From assembly GCA_019856515.1 (NCBI GenBank), contig CP082230.1:2356001-2420000 (forward strand): DNA of 64,000 bases, written 5' to 3'. Under the pieces are notes generated by a model. That model ran no database searches, was not told where the DNA came from, and saw nothing but the letters and a program-made list of their open reading frames with translations. Source of the stretch: Prolixibacteraceae bacterium (lineage in GTDB: Bacteria; Bacteroidota; Bacteroidia; Bacteroidales; Prolixibacteraceae). Below, piece after piece: positions 53,403-61,868 of the stretch. The translations under genes and the position numbers were made by a program. Position 1 is the first letter of the stretch; the number at the start of each line of letters is the position of its first letter.

Positions 53403-56400
53403 TTATTTAACCACGATCTTTTTCAATATCATTTTATCTTGTAGAGGTATTCGAACAAAGTAGATACCACTTGAGATATTTATTGAAACGATATTGTCCA
53501 TACGATCAAGATAAGCATGTGCGACAACTTGCCCAGAAACATCAATAATATTGACTTTGATCGGTTTCTTTGGCATAGATGGTAAAACAATATGCATCTT
53601 TGAAACAACTGGGTTAGGGAAAATCCTAACATTATTACTAGAGGTCAAATTTGCATCCATTATGTCGACATCAATATCCTGATTGTCATTCATCGCACCA
53701 ACGGTCATTGTATAATCATCGGCCTGGAAATAGTTAAATCGTTCTCCCGAAGGATTGACCTCATTAGTATCCCATGCATATACAATACGTAATCTACAAC
53801 TTCCTGAATGAGCCCCACTTGGAACTTTGATATTATGACTTAATAGTTTATCTTCACTCGACACAGAACCAATATGATACTTTTCACTGTCCTCAAAAAC
53901 ACCATTATTATTCCAATCAAACCATGCATACGTCCAGAATGTCTCACCATATGGATTATTAACTCGAACTTGTAAAGCATAGGTATTATTCTTCTGAATT
54001 GCAGTACTCATTGATGTAAAGTCATTATAGCCTTCCGCTCTAACATCTCCATTATCAATAGTATTAAAAATAACCCTTTTCACTGCCTGAATACCACGTC
54101 CTTTTATTTCATTATAGGCAGCAGCAATCTGAGTTCTAGCCGTCACCTCTGGTATGGTTCCACCAGTGTAATAAGCAACTTCTTCACCTCTATTATTAAA
54201 TGCAAAGATTCTAAAACTATACATTGTCCCTGCATCCAAGCCTTCTATTTCAATAGTTCGCTGCATATCAGATACATATCGAACATTATCACTATATTGA
54301 ACACCATTTACAGGTTGAGTCAAGGCTTCTGATGATCTAGCCCATTGAATCATAAACCCATCAGGAGTTTCATATTGATCTTTCTCCCAATTTAATGATA
54401 TAACACTCTCTCCAACAGAGGTAGCTTGGAAATCAATCGCATGAGAAACAGGGGCAAGCTTTTGCTGTTTTTTTGTAGTAAAAGTTATCTGCTCTCCATA
54501 AGTTACACCATAAGGAGTTTTCACAAATGCCCTAGCATAAAATAAAGTTTGGTATTTCAATCCATTTAATATCACTTTAGAGTTTGACATATAGGGCTTC
54601 GGTGCATTATATGTACTATTTACTAACGTAGGCAATGGGAAATCTGAAATAACAACGCCTTGCTCTATAATTTGGTTAGAAGTGATGCCATTAACATGCA
54701 TATCTACTTCTACATGATCTTGATAAACTTTAGGTGCTGTTAATATCTTCACCTCTACAATATTGGAGGTGAACATTACACTAAAATCTTCCGCTTGACC
54801 ATAGTTAAGTTCCTGACAAGGTGAGGTAATCTCATATCGACTATATTCTGAGATGATTCTCATTCTCAATGGATGATTACGTACAAAGTCATCAGAAACA
54901 TCAAAAGATAAGAGATTCATTCCTGTAATATTATCCGCTTTTGTAACCAACTCCTCTGCAGTTAGTTCTCCATTATTATCTTTATCAATATAGATAGCAA
55001 CATTTTCACTATAACTACTACCAACAGTAATATTCAGCTCAACATTAGAACGATTTACATCCCAAATAGCCTTTAAAGAATGGTCGATATAACCACCTTC
55101 TTCATAACTTCCTTCTGAAGTTATCTGCTTACCATCAAATTGTACATTGTAAATTCCAAAATCATAGTCATTTGTAGTGTAATTCAATGAGTTCGTACAC
55201 GAAGCTATTGCTGTCTGAATCTTCGCTTTTGTCTTAAATGTAATATCATTTCCATAAGTCACACCGGATCCATTTATCACAAAAGCTCTGGCATGGTAGG
55301 AAGTGTTTGACTCTAGATCTCTTAATGACACTTTACAGTTAAGATCATATGGCTTCGAAGCTTCATATTTAAGATCATCGACTGTTGGGGCTTCATCATT
55401 TGAAACGACAACACCTTGTTCTATGATATTAGATACTTTCACTCCACTTACCTCTATCCCAACTTCAACATAATCATTATAAACAATAGGATCAGATAAT
55501 GTCTTAACAGTAGGACTAACACTAGTAAATCTTACAGCAAAATCCTCTGCTTGCCCATAACCTAAATCTTGACAAGGTGACGTAATCTTATCACGACTAT
55601 AATCAGACATAACACGCATTCTTAGAATGGTATTCAGCAGATAACTATCATCCACAGTAAAAGTCAATGTATTTTCCCCTTTGGTATTATCAAAGGCTAC
55701 AACCAACTCATGTTCTGATAAAATCCCATCATTATTCTTATCGATAAATATTGCAATATTTTCACTATAGCCTGTTCCAACTGTAACATCACAATCAACA
55801 GATGAACTATTTATCTCAAAAATCCCTTTATCCGTTTGATCAACATATCCTTTATCAACAAAACTTCCTTCAGAATTAATCTGCTTATCTCCAATCTTAA
55901 CCTGATAAATACCAAACCCATAATCACCAACCTGATTGGTTGTTTTATTGGTACAAGAGATTGCTGGCAATAAACTTTTTTCTCCTGTGATAAAGACAAA
56001 CTCATCACTGTATACAACATCTGATTTATCCTTAATATATGCCTTAGCATAGTAAGTAGTACTATACTTAAGACCTGTTATATTAATCGAAGATGTCAAA
56101 CTTGCTGGATTCTCTACAGTATATTTCACATCAGAAATAGTAGGGTTTGAGACCTCTGAGAGAACAACACCTTGTTCTAATATCGCTGTAGTATTCACAT
56201 CACTCGCTTCTAAATAAACGACCACTTCATTATCCTTCACCGTAGGAACTGAAGAGAACTTAATAGAAGGTTTTATAGATGGTTTACTTGAGGTAAATAT
56301 GATCGAATAATCTTCAGCTTGACCGTAGTGTAACTCTTGGCAAGCTGTAGTAATATCATACCGACTGTAATCCGTTACAACACGCATTCTTACCTTGGCC

Positions 56401-59204
56401 TCTTTCTCATATGTATCATCCACGTTAAATGATAATACTCGAGTTCCGATGACATCATTAGAAACTGCAACCAACTCATCATCAGACAAGTTTCCATCAT
56501 TATTTTTATCTATAAAGACACCTACATTCTGATACATTTTAGTACCAAATGTGATGGACACATCCACCGTAGCATCTGACACTTTAAAAACACCCTTATC
56601 CGTTTGGTCTAAATATCCATTATCACCAAAACTGCCACTTGAGCTAATGGATAAATCTCCAATCTCTACATTATAAATACCAAAATCATATGTATCATCT
56701 AAATAGATTGTATTGTTTTGACATGAAGCCTTAGGTAATCCTTCAACAAACTCAACAGCATTTTCAATCACACATCGATGACTTCCATAGTCGTTTGATG
56801 CCACAAGAGAGACACTATAATTTCCTGGAGTAATGTACCTAACTACTGGATTCTCAGAAGTATTTGTTGTACCTTCAAGCATTTCAATATTAGTACTTCC
56901 GAAATCCCATATGTAACCAGATAACTTCCCTGTGCATTCAGAAATAAAGTGAACCGTCGCACTTGACCCTTTAATTGGGTTTGTCTCTTTGATAGAAAAA
57001 CAAGCTTTAGGTGCAACCCTCTCAAGAGAGTATGTCTTATAAGTAGGACGACAATTGGTATTACTAATAGTTACAACCGCCTCTTTTTTACTTTCAATAG
57101 GATCGAAATTTAATGTTGCACGACCTCCTACAATCGTACTTTTTGCAACCAATACTCCATCAACGGTAATCGTCACTAAGGCCCCCTCTTCACTAACACC
57201 ATTTACTTGAATAGTATTATCACCAGTAGAGATATCTGCAGGCATTTGAGCTTCAATTACTGTTGGCTGTTGGGTCCACATTTTCATCGCAGGGTCTCCA
57301 AAGAGATGGAATAAACGGTAAGTATAAAGAAGATACCTATCGTTCGGTGCCCAAGTTTGATTCATTCTTAGAAGACCTAAATTTAGCACATCTCCCAAAG
57401 TGGTTGTAGCTTCAGCAAACCCTTGGGCTGGAGCATTCACTGCACGACTTCCAGCACCAAAAGATGGAAGCATTCCAGGATTAGGCCATATAGCTTCCAC
57501 TAAACCTGCAGACAATCCATCATTAGGTCCTGAAAGAGAATAATATGAGGCAGCAAAAACAGCTACTGCACCTGCATCCTCTAGACGTAGAAATTTCTCT
57601 GCGAAACATTCATCTAATGAAAACTCTCCTGTGTGGCAATTGATTGAAAAGACAACAGGTAACTTATCTCCATTATGCAGACGATCCATTTGATTTGTTA
57701 CGAAACCTGGATGTGCCCATCCTGATCCTCCTGCATAACCATGGTCCCTATGAAACACATAGAATTTACCTTCATTTATCTCTCGTGCAATATCATCAGC
57801 ATCACCATCCCATTGAAAACCATTCGCTCTTAATAATTCTGGGGCTATAGCTTCTCCATTAGAGTAGTAACCATTATTAAAATTTGTTGGATTATTACGC
57901 GGATCTGAATAGTAGATACGATCTACATTATAACCTTGTCCAGTAATATAGTCTCTAATATCCTCACTAGTATGACAAAAACGGCGAGCAGCAAATCCAT
58001 CTCTTGGATTTCCAGCTTGTACATCTTGGAATTGTGCACAATTTACCCCATTTTGATAAAAATCAGCATCCTCAACAGGGTTCTTCTCATATTTGATGAT
58101 CTTATCAACCACAGTATTTGCCTGTTCTACATTCTCTACAGAAAGTCGACCTCTCGCCATATCTGGAGTAAAATCATCTGCACCATCCATACACGCATAA
58201 TATAGATCACTAAAAAATTCCTCTCCTGCATTTAGTGCGGTAAAAGGCATAGATGGAACAAATTCGACATCTCCTATGATCACATAATACTTAGGTTTAG
58301 GATTCCATGTACGATAACGCTCAGCTATTGCCTCTCTAACTTCATCTGAAGTCCAATTATCTTGTGAAACAACATCCACTTTATACCCTAGACTTCCTTT
58401 CCATGCAGCCAACTTATTTGCTGCTTCATTAAAGTCTTCATGCGTAATAATAATATAATCTTTTGCTTCTGGATCCACTTCATCTGTTAACGAACCAGCA
58501 CTTTCTGTAAGTTGAGATGGATTCATTACTTCTGACTTCAATACATCCAAGGTTCGTTGACCTAAAGTAGATTCTGTATTTCCTTCTCCTTTATAAAAAC
58601 GGTAAACAAGTTTAGAATATACCCTAAGGGTTCTTTGAACAGGGTTAAATTGAACTGGACAAATACGAACAGCTGAGATGCGAATATCTCTCATCACCTG
58701 ATTCATCGAGATCTTCACTTGCTCTTCAGGAAAGAATGCATCTTTGTTATAAATATTCTCATCTTTTTGAAATACAGGATCAGGTGCTCCTTGTGTATCT
58801 CTCGCAGGTTCTAAGGCTGGATGAACCATAAAATCAGGATAATCTACATAAGTAGCATCCACTAGCCTCAACTGAGGAGTCGTTCCTTTTGATAAAACGA
58901 ACTGATCGTTTCTCATTGGTAAAGCAGGTGCACCAACTTGACCAAGCTGTCCAAATCCTTCAATCTGTAAAAAATTATATCGGTCATCTTGTGATTCTTT
59001 ATCGATAACCTCTGCTCCTTGAAAATAGTAAGTCACCTCAATGGAGCCATCACCTAAATCTTTCATCTCTTTGCGTGGAACAAGAGACTCTTTAGAGACT
59101 TCAGCCTCTCTTTGATCCTTCGAAAACGGAAGGAATCGATTTTGACCATTTACATAGAGGCTGAACACCATCATTAAAAGGGTCAAACAGTAGAATTTAC
59201 TCAT
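53403..59204 (-). CDS. gingipain-like C25 peptidase with PKD, GEVED and FN3-like repeats, T9SS cargo
   Basis: A 1933-residue secreted protein. Signal peptide (1-20); propeptide (about 21-245) with PVQFNPVQRTLRVYSKLVYRF; Peptidase_C25 catalytic domain (about 247-645) with His488 in HRDHGYAGGSGW and Cys523 in SINCHTGEF; an Ig-like segment; a PKD domain (about 735-822, YIWDFGS..PGNYSVSLVASN). Then three near-identical blocks (starting about 830, 1083, 1335), each a GEVED domain (GQAEDY/F) with an EF-hand-like loop such as DKNNDGNLSDDE and a beta-sandwich linker (EQGVV..YYAKAY). An FN3 domain, a fourth GEVED and a type IX secretion C-terminal domain (PNPV..GIYFVRI..KKIVVK) follow. It is likely a large calcium-decorated surface protease. 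Confidence 0.9.
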   Translation of the reverse strand: MSKFYCLTLLMMVFSLYVNGQNRFLPFSKDQREAEVSKESLVPRKEMKDLGDGSIEVTYYFQGAEVIDKESQDDRYNFLQIEGFGQLGQVGAPALPMRNDQFVLSKGTTPQLRLVDATYVDYPDFMVHPALEPARDTQGAPDPVFQKDENIYNKDAFFPEEQVKISMNQVMRDIRISAVRICPVQFNPVQRTLRVYSKLVYRFYKGEGNTESTLGQRTLDVLKSEVMNPSQLTESAGSLTDEVDPEAKDYIIITHEDFNEAANKLAAWKGSLGYKVDVVSQDNWTSDEVREAIAERYRTWNPKPKYYVIIGDVEFVPSMPFTALNAGEEFFSDLYYACMDGADDFTPDMARGRLSVENVEQANTVVDKIIKYEKNPVEDADFYQNGVNCAQFQDVQAGNPRDGFAARRFCHTSEDIRDYITGQGYNVDRIYYSDPRNNPTNFNNGYYSNGEAIAPELLRANGFQWDGDADDIAREINEGKFYVFHRDHGYAGGSGWAHPGFVTNQMDRLHNGDKLPVVFSINCHTGEFSLDECFAEKFLRLEDAGAVAVFAASYYSLSGPNDGLSAGLVEAIWPNPGMLPSFGAGSRAVNAPAQGFAEATTTLGDVLNLGLLRMNQTWAPNDRYLLYTYRLFHLFGDPAMKMWTQQPTVIEAQMPADISTGDNTIQVNGVSEEGALVTITVDGVLVAKSTIVGGRATLNFDPIESKKEAVVTISNTNCRPTYKTYSLERVAPKACFSIKETNPIKGSSATVHFISECTGKLSGYIWDFGSTNIEMLEGTTNTSENPVVRYITPGNYSVSLVASNDYGSHRCVIENAVEFVEGLPKASCQNNTIYLDDTYDFGIYNVEIGDLSISSSGSFGDNGYLDQTDKGVFKVSDATVDVSITFGTKMYQNVGVFIDKNNDGNLSDDELVAVSNDVIGTRVLSFNVDDTYEKEAKVRMRVVTDYSRYDITTACQELHYGQAEDYSIIFTSSKPSIKPSIKFSSVPTVKDNEVVVYLEASDVNTTAILEQGVVLSEVSNPTISDVKYTVENPASLTSSINITGLKYSTTYYAKAYIKDKSDVVYSDEFVFITGEKSLLPAISCTNKTTNQVGDYGFGIYQVKIGDKQINSEGSFVDKGYVDQTDKGIFEINSSSVDCDVTVGTGYSENIAIFIDKNNDGILSEHELVVAFDNTKGENTLTFTVDDSYLLNTILRMRVMSDYSRDKITSPCQDLGYGQAEDFAVRFTSVSPTVKTLSDPIVYNDYVEVGIEVSGVKVSNIIEQGVVVSNDEAPTVDDLKYEASKPYDLNCKVSLRDLESNTSYHARAFVINGSGVTYGNDITFKTKAKIQTAIASCTNSLNYTTNDYDFGIYNVQFDGKQITSEGSYEEGGYIDHSLKAIWDVNRSNVELNITVGSSYSENVAIYIDKDNNGELTAEELVTKADNITGMNLLSFDVSDDFVRNHPLRMRIISEYSRYEITSPCQELNYGQAEDFSVMFTSNIVEVKILTAPKVYQDHVEVDMHVNGITSNQIIEQGVVISDFPLPTLVNSTYNAPKPYMSNSKVILNGLKYQTLFYARAFVKTPYGVTYGEQITFTTKKQQKLAPVSHAIDFQATSVGESVISLNWEKDQYETPDGFMIQWARSSEALTQPVNGVQYSDNVRYVSDMQRTIEIEGLDAGTMYSFRIFAFNNRGEEVAYYTGGTIPEVTARTQIAAAYNEIKGRGIQAVKRVIFNTIDNGDVRAEGYNDFTSMSTAIQKNNTYALQVRVNNPYGETFWTYAWFDWNNNGVFEDSEKYHIGSVSSEDKLLSHNIKVPSGAHSGSCRLRIVYAWDTNEVNPSGERFNYFQADDYTMTVGAMNDNQDIDVDIMDANLTSSNNVRIFPNPVVSKMHIVLPSMPKKPIKVNIIDVSGQVVAHAYLDRMDNIVSINISSGIYFVRIPLQDKMILKKIVVK

Positions 59205-59643
59205 AAAATGTTAATTAAAGGGTTGTGATAAACATAATATTTAGACAGCAAACATAGTTAAAAAACAATAATTGACAACTACAATAATTACAAATCAACG
59301 ACTTTATTGTAAATATATGTTTACACATCTTATGCTAACTATCTATAAGATAACATCTACTACCATCTATTTATAAAATTTATATACTAAAAACACTCCC
59401 ATCGAATGGAGCATAAATACTGCAATAAGAAAACAACTACTGATAATATGGTGATCGATATATATTTTAATAAAAAAACGATTATCGTCCCAATAGGCAG
59501 GTTAGTCAAATCATAGTCTATACCTACATGAAAATATACATGAATATTTTATTCAAAATGAAAACAATAACCTCGCTATATTTTCAAATATGAACCAAAA
59601 GTACATCATCATTGTTCCTCAAAGAAATAATAGCTAAAGTATT
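59205..59643. promoter_or_regulatory. divergent intergenic region with promoter of the gingipain-like gene
   Basis: On the minus strand GTTG (59279-59276), 19 bases, then TATGTTTG (59256-59249) matches the Bacteroidota promoter consensus and lies about 45 bases before the gingipain-like start. No clear promoter is seen for the rightward pirin gene; the remaining bases are AT-rich with no gene. Confidence 0.5.
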
Positions 59644-60666
59644 ATGAAAGATCGAGTTATAATATGCAAAGAACCATTAGGATTCCCTTGGCAAACATCT
59701 GATCCATTTTTATTGTGTGTACACCATCTTGACCACTTTCCCCCAGGAAACAGCAAACTAGGTGTTGATCCAAAATATTTAAGAGGACACACTCGAGGTA
59801 ATGACTTCCAAACTATAGATGGTTTCAGAATGTATCATGGAGTACATACACCTGGATTCCCAAGGCACCCACACAAAGGATTCGAAACCATTACAATTGT
59901 ACTAGATGGTTATGTCGACCATAGTGACTCTATGGGGGCATATGGTAGATACTCTACTGGGGATGTACAATGGATGACAGCAGGAGCAGGTGTTCAACAT
60001 TGTGAGATGTTCCCTTTAATTCATCACGATAAAGAGAACAAATTGGAACTTTTTCAAATATGGTTAAACCTACCTGCGAATAGAAAAAATGTACCTCCAT
60101 ACTATAAGATGATGTGGAAAGAGGACATTCCTAAAGTTATAACAGGTAACAAGGAGGGAGAAAGAGCATTTGTACGTGTGGTAGCTGGAAAATATGAAGG
60201 GGAAGAAGGTTTAGCCCCTCCACCCGATTCATGGGCAGCTGACCCAAAGAATGAAGTATCCATATTAGACATTGTAATTGAACCTTATGCAGAAGTCACA
60301 ATACCAAGAATGGAAAATATGGATCAATTTTCTAATCTCTATTTTTATCGAGGTGATCAAATGTTTATCCATAGAGATGTAATCAACGAACATTGCTGTC
60401 TCTGTCTACATCGAGAACATGATATAAAAATAAAAGCTGGAGATAGTATGTGTCACCTCCTCTTATTACAGGGGGTTTCTATCAAAGAACCTGTAGCTAA
60501 ATATGGACCATTTGTAATGAATAGTGAGGCTGAAATTCGTCAAACCTTTGAGGAGTACAATGAGACTGAATTTGGTGGATGGATATGGGATAATGATGAA
60601 GTCATTCATCCAAAGGAGCAGCTGAGATTTGCAGTGTATAAGGATGGAAAAGAGGAGTTCAAATAG
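59644..60666 (+). CDS. pirin-family protein
   Basis: A 340-residue bicupin of the pirin family. The N-terminal cupin has the iron-binding set in RHPHKGFETITIVLDGYVDHSDS and MTAGAGVQHCEMFP, i.e. two His, one His and one Glu. The end DEVIHPKEQLRFAVYKDGKEEF is characteristic of larger pirin homologues. Pirins act as quercetinases, redox sensors or transcription cofactors; the substrate is unknown here. A paralogue with a broken 3' end follows 74 bases downstream, implying tandem duplication. Confidence 0.85.
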   Translation: MKDRVIICKEPLGFPWQTSDPFLLCVHHLDHFPPGNSKLGVDPKYLRGHTRGNDFQTIDGFRMYHGVHTPGFPRHPHKGFETITIVLDGYVDHSDSMGAYGRYSTGDVQWMTAGAGVQHCEMFPLIHHDKENKLELFQIWLNLPANRKNVPPYYKMMWKEDIPKVITGNKEGERAFVRVVAGKYEGEEGLAPPPDSWAADPKNEVSILDIVIEPYAEVTIPRMENMDQFSNLYFYRGDQMFIHRDVINEHCCLCLHREHDIKIKAGDSMCHLLLLQGVSIKEPVAKYGPFVMNSEAEIRQTFEEYNETEFGGWIWDNDEVIHPKEQLRFAVYKDGKEEFK

Positions 60667-60740
60667 TCTACATAATCGTTACGCCTCTAGTACCGATAAG
60701 ATTTTATAAAGCTTAAATTAACATCAAGAAGGGATATATC

Positions 60741-61764
60741 ATGAGTTCAAATATCATAAAAAAAGAGGCACTAACATTACCATGGCAAACAGAAGATCCA
60801 TATCTTTTTTGCATGTATCACGTGAACAATTACCCGGCAGGAAATTATGACTTTAGTCCCAAAGCATCATTAGAAGGCAGAAGAATTGGAGAGGATTTTG
60901 CAGATATTGATGGATGGAATATGTACCATGGCAGTCATATCCCGGGATTCCCGCATCATCCACACAAAGGATTCGAAACAATTTCAATTATTGAAGAGGG
61001 ATATCTTGACCACTCAGACTCTCTTGGTAATGGTGGTAGATTTGGTGCAGGAGATGTCCAATGGATGACTGCAGGTTCTGGCGTACAGCACTCTGAGATG
61101 GGAGCACTAATGAATATGGATAGACGAAACCGAAAAGAGTCCTTTCAAATATGGCTCAACCTTCCTGCCTCTTCAAAAAATGTAGATCCTGACTATAAAA
61201 TGTTGTGGAGAGAAGACATCCCTATTGAGACAAAAAGATATGACGATGACAGAACTGTGACGGTTAAAGTTATTGCGGGTGAATACGATGGTATAGTAGC
61301 AATTGATCCCACTCCGAATTCATGGGCAGCAGACCCCAAAAATAAAGTGCGAATTCTTCTAATCCATATGGATAAAGATACATCATGGACTCTCCCTAAG
61401 ACGGACGAAGGAACAAGCCGAAGAATATATCTCTACCGAGGTAAAAATGTGACTGTAGATAACAATGATATCATATCAAATTCACAATATGCTCAACTGG
61501 TGCCCGATGCTCATATAGAATTTAAAAACCGAAGATACGAAAGTAAGTATGCTACTACTTGAAGGGAACCCAATAGGTGAACCTGTCGCTCAATACGGTC
61601 CTTTTGTGATGAATACCGAACAAGAGATTCAAGATGCTTTTAGAGAATATAAAGAGACACAATATGGAGGATGGCCTTGGCCTAGTTCTGAGATGACACA
61701 CGGAAGAGACAAAAAACGATTTGCGACGTACTCTGATGGTAGAGAAGAAAATAGGGAATTATAA
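60741..61764 (+). pseudogene. second pirin-family gene with a frameshift near the 3' end
   Basis: The first frame (60741-61562) encodes residues 1-273, with the complete N-terminal metal cupin (HHPHKGFETISIIEEGYLDHSDS, MTAGSGVQHSEMG). It then leaves the family pattern at [15 protein letters not shown] and stops. The correct continuation, [20 protein letters not shown] to the end at 61764, is in another frame. Removing one A from the five-A run at 61524-61528 would restore a single 341-residue protein aligned with the pirin upstream. It may be a real frameshift, a slippery site or a sequencing error. The N-terminal cupin, which holds the metal site, is intact. Confidence 0.75.
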
Positions 61765-61782
61765 CCCCTTCATTTAAACAAA

Positions 61783-61815
61783 AGAGCATCTCCAATCATT
61801 ATAAAGAGATGCTCT
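61783..61815 (+). terminator. terminator of the pirin pair
   Basis: AGAGCATCTC (61783-61792) and GAGATGCTCT (61806-61815) form a perfect 10-bp stem between the convergent pirin and receptor genes. Confidence 0.7.
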
Positions 61816-61868
61816 ATTGCTGTAAACACCAAAACCATTTATATCATGATGGTCTAAAATTAAGGAAA

